A DNA stretch of 64,000 nucleotides, taken from positions 707,005,095-707,069,094 of the forward strand of contig NC_057810.1 of the NCBI RefSeq assembly GCF_018294505.1, given 5' to 3'. The notes below the pieces were generated by a model. That model worked only from the letters and a program-made list of their open reading frames with translations, ran no database searches and was not told the DNA's origin. Made by a program: the position numbers and the translations under genes. How positions within the stretch are numbered: the first letter of the stretch is position 1; every line of letters begins with the position of its first letter. Source of the stretch: Triticum aestivum (lineage: Eukaryota; Streptophyta; Magnoliopsida; Poales; Poaceae). Below, in pieces: positions 55,077-64,000 of the stretch.

Positions 55077-56762
55077 AGTGAAGCGGACAATTTCGACTGA
55101 ATTTAAAGTATCGTGCTCACGTCGTCTTCTCCACTTCACCGTCATCACCTGCATCTCTGATGGGTCGAGACCAGGGGCGGTGACTGCATCCCCTTCTAGT
55201 GCCTTCCTTGTTTTTCTCTATTCCCTCCCGCAATCACAACGGGAGAGGCGTGGACAGTAGTGACGAGTCGGATGCTATTGACTGGAGTTGTTGCCGATGA
55301 GTTGTTGTAGACGCAGCCCTATATATCGATGTCGAGGTAGCCGATCATGATGTAGCCATGGTCGAGGTTGTCGTGGTCGATGATGTAGTCGTCGTGGATG
55401 ATGAAGCCGCACAAAGCCGAAGGCGCAAAAAAATGCGCTATGTTGTAGATGACGGAGCTGCAGTCATGGACAATGCACCTTGCAGATGTCAGAGGGTGTC
55501 GTCAGCGATGAGTCCACCGGTTTTGTCAGCACCGGAGGAAACACATCGAGCACACATCGGTTTTGCCAGAACCGTGTGGCCATGTAGGCTGGTCACTAGA
55601 GTGACGCCGTGTTGATGCAGTCGTGCCGTCGTGGATGACGCGGTCGATGCAGTCGTCGTGATGCGGTCATTGCCGTCGGCGATGTCGCGTCTTGCAGAAA
55701 AATCTGTCAGAGGACCCCAGGTGTCCATCTTGTGGACGAGGCGGCGGCGGTGTGTTGTCGAAGATGTTGATGGAGACCACGTTGATGAAGACCTTGACAA
55801 TGAAGTGTCGGCAATCACGTTGTAGCGGCGTGTCGACAACGATGTCGCTTGAAGGTGTCCCTCGCGGCAATGATGTGTCGATGCCATGTTGTGCCGAAGA
55901 AGTATGTTGGCTCGTAGCGAGTAGTTCGTATAGCTCAATGTCAGCTCGATGAAGTAGTGGATCGCTGAATCGGTGCAGTGGCACCTGGACGTGGCTGTGG
56001 CCCGTGACGAGGTTGTCGATGCAAATCGATGTCGCGCACGTTGCCGACTCGCCGTAGACTCCTAGTCGATGATGCTGGCGCTATCGATGATGATGTATAT
56101 CTACGTATGCATGCCCCCAAGTGCAACCTCGTGTGTATGTTTGTAGAGGTTCGCTTTCGCCATCCACTACCTGAACACACATGCATGCATCAGTTGGGAT
56201 GGATGCGTGTTCAAGGCGACGAGGAAGCGACTGGGGTCAAGATGTGAAACTGTCGAAGGAGTCGTTCGGTGGAGAGAGGCATGTCGACGCGTGAAGGCGA
56301 TGTAGATCGGATCATGGTAGTCTCCTGGAGACGCGCACTGGCCCACGGGGAGTCGGGAGGTCGGTAGTGTCCATCGTCTGCGCGGGCTGCAGAGGGAGGA
56401 GCGTGGTCCTGCTGCACGCTGCGGCGGAAAGAGTGTGTGTCGATCGTCCGGGAGATGTCAGGCTGATGCGCTCGTCCCGCCTGAAGTTGTGGGTGGCTCG
56501 AAGTGAAGGGGGGCGTCGCTCTTGGCTGGCCCTCCTGGTCTGCGTGTGTGGCGTCCGCTCTTGAAGCCGGCCGCATGGAGCAGCGCCTTGTGTCGCGTAG
56601 GCGTAGCCGCGTACGCATACGCTTGATTGGATCCAAGGCCATGACTGCCTGCACGCGCTGGACGGATGATGATGAAGAGTGCCTGACCGCGCTACCTGTT
56701 GTGCGTCGCTGGATCGAAGCAGCTCTAGGCATGCTCGAACCATCGGCCTCGGGTGGATCGAT
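55077..56762 (-). mobile_element. Internal region of a copia-like element (element 4), left part, long CATCGAC-rich leader
   Basis: Read on the minus strand this continues from 62155 across the copia 3 insertion. It is GC-rich and studded with CATCGAC / GTCGATG words, with many open but unrelated frames in all phases and no recognisable protein domain. It starts, reading leftwards, from the LTR and primer site at 62660-62648. The 3' end and second LTR are missing; the sequence is cut at 55077 against copia 2. It may be a large non-coding (LARD-like) element; family not recognised. Confidence 0.5.
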
Positions 56763-56767
56763 GTCGA

Positions 56768-56903
56768 TGTTAGACTGTATATGGATACGTAGACTTGTGT
56801 ATACGTGTTGTACTTGTACTTGTATCCTTTGGTACTTATATATAATGAGATAGCCGCACCTCCCAAGGGTGTCGAACAGTTGCCCCAATATTCTAGCCTT
56901 ACA
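56768..56903 (+). repeat. 5' LTR of copia 3
   Basis: 136 bp with TACTTATATATAATGAGATA, which may include the TATA box (TATATATAA at about 56837). Confidence 0.92.
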
Positions 56904-56995
56904 TGGTATCACGAAAACTGCACCCCTCGACTAGGGTTCCCGTCTTCCGCTGCACCCTTTACTGCCGCCGCCGCCTCCGCCGATCGCCTAGCCCG

Positions 56996-57871
56996 ATGGC
57001 CTCCACGCACTCCGCCGCCGCCTCGGCTTCCTCTCCTGCTGGCGCGCCCGTCGCTCCCTCGTCGCCCTTCCTCGCATCCCTCCCGCTCGTCACGGCTTGG
57101 CGGCAGCCGTCGCTGCCCGCCGAAAGCCATCTGTAGGGCGGCCAGGAGCAGGGCGGGCCGAGCCTGCCCCAGCCGCCGATCGCTACTGGTGGCGCCTCGC
57201 CCTCGACCTTCGCCTTCGCGCCGCCACCCTCTCGCGGCGCTGCACCGTCCGCCTACGGGGCGGCTCCCCAACCCTACGGAGCCCCTCCGCCCTACTATGG
57301 CGCTACCCCGACCTACGCTCCATGGTACGGCGCCCCTGCACCAACCTACGGCGCCGCGCCACCGATGCCTTCTACCTAGCCGATGCCTCTGCAGTCACAG
57401 ATAGCGCCATCACCCTATGGCGCGGCCTACGGCGCCACGCCCGCCGTGTCTTCGGTGGCCACGCCTGGTCCGGTCGATGCCCCTTCCGGTCTTGGCTACG
57501 AGGCGTCCTTGGCCCTCGCTCCCCATGATGGGCAGAACATGGGTCCCCATGCGGGTTATGCTCCGGCGCCATCGCCGTTCTACTTCTCGCATCTTCTTCC
57601 GGTGAAGCTTACACCGGACAACTACCTATCCTGGCGGGCACAGGTGCTACCTCTCCTACGGAGTCGCTACTTGGAGGGCTATGTTGATGGCTCTATCCCG
57701 TGTCCGCCGCCGTATCACCCGGCTCATCATGTGTGGGTGGCCCAAGACCAGGCGATACTTTCGGCCATCCAGTCCTCGCTGACTCCGAGCGTGTCGTCGC
57801 TTGTCATCTTCGCCGCGACATCCCGGGAGGCTTGGTCTGCACTTCACAGCAGTTTTGCCTCTCAGTCTTAG
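56996..57871 (+). pseudogene. Copia 3 gag N-terminal half with three TAG stops
   Basis: The ATG at 56996 starts MASTHSAAASASSPAGAPVA. The same frame runs on through a long Pro/Tyr/Gly/Ala-rich region (YGAAPQPYGAPPPYYGATP) to the gag core HLLPVKLTPDNYLSWRAQVL and VWVAQDQAILSAIQSSLTPS. It is interrupted only by TAG at 57134-57136, 57377-57379 and 57869-57871. The extended Pro-rich head is unusual compared with the gag of copia 2. Confidence 0.85.
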
Positions 57872-59294
57872 GCGCGTACTCACTCTATCCGCACTGAGTC
57901 GGGGGAGACCAAGCTTGGAGGCCTCACCATCACGGAGTACTTCAACAAGATGTCAGGACTTGCAGACACGCTGGCCTCCATTGGCCAGCCCCTTGGAGAT
58001 GAGGACTTCACCACTCATGTGCTCAATGGCCTCGATGATGACTATGACAATCTCATTGAGAACGTCCATGGGCGCGAGGCGCCTCTCCCGCCACGGGAAC
58101 TGTACGCGCGGCTCCTTGGTCGCGAACAGCGCATCAAAGCGCGTCGATCTACTCCGAGTTTTGCCTCTGCTAACGCCACAACCCGTGGCAAATGGCAGAA
58201 GCCGTCGCTCCCTGCCAAGCCGGCGGGCACATCTCAGCCCTCACGGGGCGCCGCGCCCTCCATCACAGGGGGATCGCGGCCGGTGGCTTGCTGCCCCAGT
58301 TGTGGTGCTCAGCAGGCGTGTCAGCTGTGTGGGATTGAGCGCCACGTAGCTTCTCGCTGTCATCGCCGCTACAAGCAAGATTTTCTTGGCCTCGGCAACA
58401 ATGGCAAGGGGAATGAAAAACAGGCGGCCGCTGCGGTGGTGGGTCATGAGCACGGGCGTACTCCATCCTACTCGATTGATCCCTCGTGGTACATGGACAC
58501 GGGAGCTACCAACCACCTCACCAACGACATGAGCAAGCTCTCGGTCCAGGAGCCATATCGCGGTCATGATCAGGTGCACACCGCTAACGGAGCAGGTATG
58601 CGCATCTCCCATGTTGGTCAGGCATCCCTTCTTGGACACAATTCACAAAAATTGCATTTGTCTAACATCCTTCGTATTCCCACTGCTTCGCGTAGTTTGT
58701 TGTCTGTTCCACAACTTACTCGTGACAATAATGTCCTTGCTGAATTTCACCCTTTTCGTTTCTTTATCAAGGATCGGGACACGAGGGCCGTTCTGCTTAG
58801 TGGTCGTCTTCACCGTGGCTTGTATGCACTTGACGCGCCAACCGCACCTCCCATGCAGTTTTCTCCTCAGGCGTTCAGTGGTGTTCGTGTCTTGCCTACA
58901 CATTGGCACGCGCGACTTGGTCATCCTGCCGCTCCCATAGTTCGCCATGTGTTGCATCGTCATGAGCTACCAGTTGTGTCAAATAAAACTGCTGAAACTA
59001 TTTGTGATGCCTGTCAGCAGGGCAAGAGTCACCAACTCCCGTTTTCAGAGTCTAGTCGTGTTGTGAAACATCTTCTTGAGCTTATTTTTTCCGATGTATG
59101 GGGTCATGCCCAAACGTCTGTTAGTGGCCATAATTATTATGTCAGTTTCATTGATGCTTACAGTCGGTTTACCTGGCTCTATCTTATTAAGAAAAAATCT
59201 GATGTGTTTGATGTGTTTATCCAGTTTGAAGCACATGTTGAGCGTCTCCTTCGCCAGAAAATTATTCATGTCCAAAGCGACTGGGGGGGGGGGG
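57872..59294 (+). pseudogene. Copia 3 gag C-terminus, protease and integrase N-terminal part
   Basis: Open from 57872: YFNKMSGLADTLASIGQPLG and FTTHVLNGLDDDYDNLIENV (gag), a single CCHC knuckle CQLCGIERHVASRC (about 58321), the protease active site WYMDTGATNHL (about 58490), GAG-pre-integrase WHARLGHPAAPIVRHVLHRH with the zinc ligands, CDACQQGKSHQLPF, then integrase LIFSDVWGHAQTSVSGHNYY (first catalytic Asp) and YVSFIDAYSRFTWLYLI. The frame is lost in a run of twelve G at 59283-59294, near the second catalytic Asp (VQSDWGG). Confidence 0.9.
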
Positions 59295-60516
59295 TGAATA
59301 CCACAACCTCAACTCATTCTTTAACAAGCTTGGGATTACACACCGTGTGTCTTGCCCCCATACGCATCAGCAGAATGGGACTGCCGAACGTAAGCATCGT
59401 CACTTTGTAGAAACTGGCATCACTTTGTTAGCTCATGCCTCCGTACCTTTTAGGTTCTGGAGTGATGCTTTCTCCACTGCCTGTTTTTTGATCAATAGGC
59501 TTCCTTCACGACTACTGAATATGAAAACCCCACTTGAACTCTTGCTCAATGAAATCCCAGACTACACCTTTCTCAAAGTCTTCGGGTGTGCCTGTTGGCC
59601 TCATTTGCGTCCATATAATAAACATAAGCTAGAGTTTCGGTCGAAAAAGTGCGTTTTTCTTTGGTATAGTTCCCTTCACAAAGGGTACAAATGCCTACAT
59701 GTTCCCACCAATCGCGTTTACATTTCTCGTGACGTTGTTTTTGATGAGAATGTGTTTCCCTTTCGTGCACTTCCGAATACCTCTATCACTCTTATGCCAG
59801 ACGCTTCTTCTACCACACCTCTGTCTGATCAATTTGTGGATGTTGCATATGCTCCTGTGTTGCTCCCTAACCATGCTGCAGGTGTTGGCCGTGGCGCTCG
59901 TCTCGAGCTCCTTGAAGAACAAGCACCGGCGCGTCCGGAGGACGATCACGTGCATGGGGCATGCATATCGGGCGGCACACCGCAACCCGCAAGAGCTGCG
60001 CCCGCGGCTGCCTCACGGGCATCGCCCGACCCCGCTCCGCGAGCGGCGTCCTCGCCCGCCTCGTGGGAGTTGCCCGAGCTGGCCTCGCAGGAGGTTGCTC
60101 CTGGGCCAGCCACGCCAGGCTCGCCTGGGCCGGTTTCGGCTCCCGATGGGCCGGCCACCCCAGGCTCGCCTGCTTCTTCGGCGCTCAGCGGCTCCGGCGT
60201 GGGCCTGGGCGACGTGGCCGTGTCAGGTGCCACACCGCCCGCCTCCCCGATGCCCAGTGGCTCCGGCGCGAGCCCTGGCGACTCGGGGTCACCTTCTTCG
60301 TCGCCTGCATCATGCCCTGCATCGTCACCACAACCTGTTGCTCCTCGACATCGCACGCGCAGTCAGACCGGTGTCTTTCAGCCTAAGATCCGGACCGATG
60401 GGACTGTTGCGTGGCTCGCCGCGTGCATGGCTCATGCTGCTGCGGATCCCACTGCTGAGCCTCGCCACTTTCAGGCTGCACTAGGCATTCCCCACTGGCG
60501 TGCCGCGATGGAGTAG
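59295..60516 (+). pseudogene. Copia 3 integrase C-terminal part and variable linker
   Basis: After the G run the polyprotein continues: SCPHTHQQNGTAERKHRHFV carries the third catalytic residue (Glu in GTAERK), then FWSDAFSTACFLINRLPSRL, FLKVFGCACWPHLRPYNKHK and GYKCLHVPTNRVYISRDVVF. A long Ala/Pro/Ser/Gly-rich linker follows, and the conserved RHRTRSQTGVFQPK phrase. TAG at 60514-60516 stops it just before the reverse transcriptase. Confidence 0.9.
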
Positions 60517-62001
60517 GAGTTTCAAGCATTGCTGAAGAATGACACCTGGCAGCTTGTTCCTCCAGTGTCTAGGGTCAATATCATTGACTCTAAGTGGGTG
60601 TTTAAAGTTAAACGGCATGCTGATGGCTCCATTGAGCGTTACAAGGCAAGGTTAGTGGCTAAGGGCTTCAAACCGAGGTATGGTCTTGACTATGAAGACA
60701 CGTTCAGTCCAGTTATCAAGCCTACTACCATTCGTCTGCTACTATCCCTTGCTGTTACTCGAGGATGGTTTCTCTGTCAGCTTGATGTGCAGAATGCTTT
60801 TTTGCATGGAGTTCTGGAGGAGGAGGTTTATATGAGTCAGCCACCAGGGTTTGTGGATCCTGCACGTCCTAATCATCTCTGTCGTCTTTTTAAGGCGCTC
60901 TATGGTCTTAAGCAGGCTCCCCGTGACTGGCATGCACGTCTTGGTTCGGTTTTGCGAGCACTTGGGTTCATTCCTTCTACTGCTGACACATCACTGTTCC
61001 TTCTTCAACGCCCTGAGGTTACGATGTATTTACTGGTCTATGTTGATGATATTATTCTCATCAGTTCCTCAGATGCTGCGGCAGACCGCCTTGTGGCTGC
61101 ATTGAGTGGTGATTTTGCTGTTAAGGATCTCGGTGCTCTGCACTTCTTCCTTGGTCTGGAGGTGTCACAGTCTTCTACTGGAGTCACTCTTACTCAGAAG
61201 AAGTACGGTCTGGATTTGTTGTGTCGTGCTGGTATGCTGCAGTGTAAACCTGTCGCTACTCCTATGTCTGCCACTGATCAGTTGTCTGCTTTTGATGGTG
61301 ATCCTCTCTCCTCTGATGATGCCACTGAGTACCGCAGTCTTGTTGGAGGCCTGCAGTATCTTACTATCACCAGACCAGATGTCTCTTATGTAGTCAATCG
61401 TGTCTGTCAGTTTCTTCATGCGCCCACGACATCCCATTGGTCCGCTGTGAAGCGCATTCTGCGATATATATGCCTCACTGCATCTCATGGTTTGCTTCTC
61501 CAGCGTGCGCCGTCTTATGAGATCTCGGCCTTCTCTGATGCTGACTGGGCTGGTAGTCCTGATGACCGGCGATCCACGGGGGGGTATGCAGTGTTTCTTG
61601 GTCCCAACTTGATTGCCTGGAATGCTCGCAAGCAGGCTACGGTGTCTCGCAGCAGCACAGAAGCCGAGTACAAAGCAGTTGCTGATGCGACAGCTGAGAT
61701 CATTTGGGTTCAGTCCTTGCTGAGGGAGTTGCGAGTTCCTTCAGTTCACTCTCCAGTGCTTTGGTGTGATAACATTGGTGCTACATACTTATCATCTAAC
61801 CCAGTGTTTCATGCTCGAACAAAACATATTGAGGTTGACTATCACTTTGTTCGAGAGCGTGTTGCACAGAAGTTGCTTAGCATCAAGTTCATATCATCAA
61901 AGGATCAACTTGCTGACATCTTCACGAAGCCTCTTCCACAAGCACAGTTTGTAGGTTGCAGGCGCAATCTTAACTTAGTTTGTACTTCACGCCACAGTTA
62001 A
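60517..62001 (+). pseudogene. Copia 3 reverse transcriptase and RNase H (about 490 residues uninterrupted)
   Basis: Continues in frame after the [95 protein letters not shown], the catalytic [53 protein letters not shown], then RNase [54 protein letters not shown] and [20 protein letters not shown]. All catalytic residues are visible. The domain is intact but cannot be made as part of a full polyprotein. Confidence 0.93.
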
Positions 62002-62014
62002 GATTGAGGGAGGG

Positions 62015-62149
62015 TGTTAGACTGTATATAGATACGTAGACTTGTGTATACGTGTTGTACTTGTACTTGTACCCTTTGGTACTTATATATAATGAGATAG
62101 CCGCACCCCCAAGAGTGTCGAGCAGTTGCCCCAATATTCTAGTCTTATA
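62015..62149 (+). repeat. 3' LTR of copia 3
   Basis: Begins TGTTAGACTGTATATAGATA after the tract GATTGAGGGAGGG and ends CTTATA (a C-to-T change of the usual CA). Confidence 0.92.
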
Positions 62150-62154
62150 GTCGA

Positions 62155-62647
62155 CAGACGCTTGGGCATAGATGCCATGCATCTGTCGATGTTGTGTCGG
62201 AGTTGCTTTCCGCCGTCGGGAGATCCGCGCACTCGTACGCGATCGAGGTCGCCGCGGGAGCTACGCCCTCCCGTGATCAGGCGTGCGTTTCCTTTCCCAG
62301 CTACTCGCGAGGGTCGTCGTGGTCCTTCTCCTCGCTTGAGGGAGAGGCCGGTGACTGCGTCCCGTGCTTGTCACCGAATTGAGGTCGTCTAATTATTTGG
62401 TGGCTAAAAAAATTCTACTAAATGGAATTTTGAAATTGATCTTGTAGAAAATATTGGATGAATCAATAATTGAATATTGATCTAATCTAAACTATGGAAC
62501 CGACAGATGTTTCAAAAAAAACTATGGAACCGATCTAATCTTTGATCGATCGGGTGTCACGCCCCCGGGAGAGAAGATTAATCTCCCCAAAGGTGGCGTT
62601 TTGCTGAAGTGGTAAAGGAACCTAGGATCGGCGTCGCGAGACTAACC
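62155..62647 (-). mobile_element. Internal leader of element 4, right part
   Basis: Joins 56762 across the copia 3 insertion. On the minus strand it follows the primer site with GGTTAGTCTCGCGACGCC and continues non-coding into the CATCGAC-rich stretch. Confidence 0.6.
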
Positions 62648-62829
62648 GCTCTAATACCATGTAGAAAATATTGGATGGCTAGTATTGTGTTGTTCTATGT
62701 TGTATTGATCTGACCCTTGTAGAGGTATATATATAGAGTACAATATGAGGGAGTAGACTTGGAATAGAGGGCAAGACGTACATGGTTTAAACTTATCCTA
62801 TCTCTAACTACACATATGTATTTCTAACA
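62648..62829 (-). repeat. 5' LTR (62660-62829) and primer binding site of element 4
   Basis: On the minus strand a 170-bp LTR runs TGTTAGAAATACATATGTGT ... ATATTTTCTACA (62829 to 62660), followed at once by TGGTATTAGAGC (62659-62648), a one-base variant of the initiator tRNA-Met site used by copia elements. A TATATATATA tract at about 62729-62738 may be its TATA box. The partner LTR is not in the window. Confidence 0.75.
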
Positions 62830-63480
62830 GCCTTGGCTGTTCAAAGGTACGGCTTTGCTTGTGGAGGATTAGGATGGAAAAAAAGGAGTTTTCGGTGGTC
62901 TATACGTCTGGGCTTAGATCCACAAGATTCCTGATCTGTACCGCTAGCTGGAGGTCGTTGATCAGTTAGCTCGCAGCTCGCCGGATCGGGTGACTCAAGG
63001 AAATCCAGCTATCCCCCAACTCTGTTATGATTTGTAACGAAGGCTCAAGAAAACTCTATTATGAATGTGACTACGTCCGGGTGCGGGCGCGAGTGAGCGA
63101 GTCTTGGTAGCAAAACCTCTGACAAGGGTGACACCTCAGAAAGTCACCGGGGAAGGGCGCACTATGCTGCCGGTAAAGTACGAAAAAATGCCCTACTTCT
63201 ATCAAGTCTACACGATTATGGGGCATAGTCATGAAGACCGCGGCGATGGCGTCTGGGATCAGAAGAAGAGGCAGTTTGGAACTTGGGTGCTAGTACAGAG
63301 GAAGGAGGTTCAGGCAACACCACAACCAGCAGATCGTGCATACCGGCTTGATTGTTCCCCGATTCTCGGAGCCATGGAGCTGGTCGGGCAGGTAGGGGAG
63401 ATCCACCCCTCGCAAGAGGGCTTCCGAAGACGCTGATCTTGATGGAGGCGAGGAAGATGATGATGCGACCAGTCCCCTAA
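62830..63480 (+). pseudogene. LINE ORF1 fragment (DUF4283-like plus CCHC zinc-knuckle region)
   Basis: Directly right of the element 4 LTR the plus strand reads, over several frames, PWLFKGTALLVED, then DQLA and KEIQLSP-like pieces, LYYECDYVRVRARV, KPLTRVTPQKVTGEGRTMLP and VKYEKMPYFYQVYTIMGHSH, ending FGTWVLVQRKE. This is the order in plant LINE ORF1 proteins (RNA-binding domain, then a zf-CCHC_4-type knuckle). The knuckle cysteines are replaced by Tyr (YFYQVYTIMGHSHEDRG) and an insertion near 63092-63101 shifts the frame, so this is a dead fragment. Element 4 seems to have inserted into it. Confidence 0.7.
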
Positions 63481-64000
63481 AACGGCCAATTCCAGAGACC
63501 TGAGTGTGGCATTGGCCGCGAGCACCAATCTTGGCGACACGCCGCCCCTACGTCCGGCGTATGTCTCTCACCAAGGGAGCTCAAAAGAGCAAAGAAGGGG
63601 CTCGGCCTACGCGGTACCCATTATCTGTACTGTTGGGCACGCCGTGGAGATTTGTGCTACTACTAGCATCAGTAGGAGTATTCCCTGTAGCAACACGTCT
63701 ATCCAGCTGCCCCGCCTTTCCTATCCTTAGTTGGTACTACCAGCTTTGGTTGGATCGCCGGCAATAATGGCCGAGGAGAGACGGCTCTGAGGAGGCGGTC
63801 CTTCACAACAACCACCGATCCAGCACTGCACAAGGGACTCGAGCCGTTCTCCGGAGGGAGACGCAACCATGGAGGTGAGTGATATGATTTCTAGTGTTCT
63901 TCTCTATCCGGCCTTCTCGTGTGTTGGCAACATAATATCTGTCACATGGCCAATCGAGCCCTGGGTAAGCATCAATCTTTGATACAAAACATCAGTGTGG
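63481..64000 (+). other. Unresolved sequence at the right edge, possibly further LINE ORF1
   Basis: GC-moderate sequence with short frames and no recognised domain. It may be the tail of the LINE ORF1 and the approach to ORF2, but nothing diagnostic is visible before the window ends. Confidence 0.3.

Larger units (their letters stand above)
56768..62149 (+). mobile_element. Full-length copia element 3 with very short LTRs, pseudogenised
   Basis: LTRs of 136 bp (56768-56903) and 135 bp (62015-62149), TGTTAGACTGTATA...CTTACA (TATA in the 3' copy), flanked by GTCGA on both sides (56763-56767, 62150-62154). The primer site TGGTATCA follows the 5' LTR directly, and GAGGGAGGG precedes the 3' LTR. 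One polyprotein order (gag, protease, integrase, reverse transcriptase, RNase H) is present with four TAG stops and one frameshift. LTRs differ at about seven positions, so the insertion is old. It interrupts element 4. Confidence 0.93.

Noticed and set aside
55358..56853. Many overlapping frames of 60-230 residues on both strands
   Set aside because: No domain, frames open in all phases over CATCGAC-rich sequence; treated as the non-coding leader of an LTR element.
56805..57404. 199-residue Pro/Arg-rich frame in another phase of copia 3 gag
   Set aside because: Shadow of the gag frame starting at 56996, which continues into recognisable gag.
59699..60484. 261-residue Arg/Leu-rich frame
   Set aside because: Shadow of the copia 3 integrase linker; the true frame carries conserved integrase motifs.

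Overview
The window looks like nuclear DNA of a Triticeae grass (wheat, Aegilops or barley type). One ordinary, intact multi-exon gene sits at the left edge, and almost everything else is nested transposable elements of kinds abundant in Triticeae: BARE1/WIS/Angela-type, Sirevirus-like and short-LTR copia elements, an Athila-lineage gypsy element, CACTA transposons, LINEs and a Stowaway MITE. I see no bacterial, organellar, tRNA or rRNA features. Family names are from recognition of motifs and proteins; no database search was possible.

Layout. (1) 1-4.1 kb: the first exon of an unidentified membrane-anchored protein (minus strand) is head-to-head with a complete 12-exon gene for the 39-kDa NDUFA9-type subunit of mitochondrial complex I. 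The two share a promoter of about 340 bp with TGGGCC (site II) boxes, two of them in a perfect 12-bp inverted repeat. (2) 4.1-10.7 kb: gene-poor DNA with diverged repeats, a decayed gypsy LTR end and a LINE-type RNase H remnant. (3) 10.7-36.8 kb: a four-level nest. An Athila-lineage gypsy element (10693-36766, TSD GGTGT) has a CACTA transposon (11062-26829, TSD TAT) in its 5' LTR. That CACTA holds an Angela/WIS-type solo LTR on the minus strand (14349-26569, TSD TAGTT), which was split by a gag-only Sirevirus-like copia element (14624-25071, TSD GAGAG). (4) 37.1-44.8 kb: a second, unrelated CACTA transposon (37096-41441) with two inverted copies of a B3-like gene, and a 1.9-kb tandem duplication that includes its right end. 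(5) 45.2-48 kb: a decayed L1-type LINE. (6) 48-49.3 kb: a long GA microsatellite and a complete Stowaway MITE. (7) 49.5-62.8 kb: a decayed minus-strand copia element with an extra partial internal copy beyond one LTR, then a minus-strand copia-like element with an unusual leader, interrupted by a full-length but pseudogenised copia element (56768-62149, TSD GTCGA). (8) 62.8-64 kb: a LINE ORF1 fragment.

Most interesting: both CACTA elements lack a visible transposase, yet each carries a spliced gene for a plant B3-type DNA-binding protein. In the second element the left copy can be assembled into four exons with consistent phases and no stop (189 codons). This suggests, as inference, that B3-like proteins are an element-encoded DNA-binding component of some Triticeae CACTA families rather than random captured host genes. 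Other notable structures are the palindrome array just upstream of the TATA box and the multiplied polypurine motifs of the gag-only Sirevirus-like element, a repair-like scar beside the Athila insertion that repeats an LTR-start motif, and a copia element whose in-frame stops are all TAG and could all derive from CAG.
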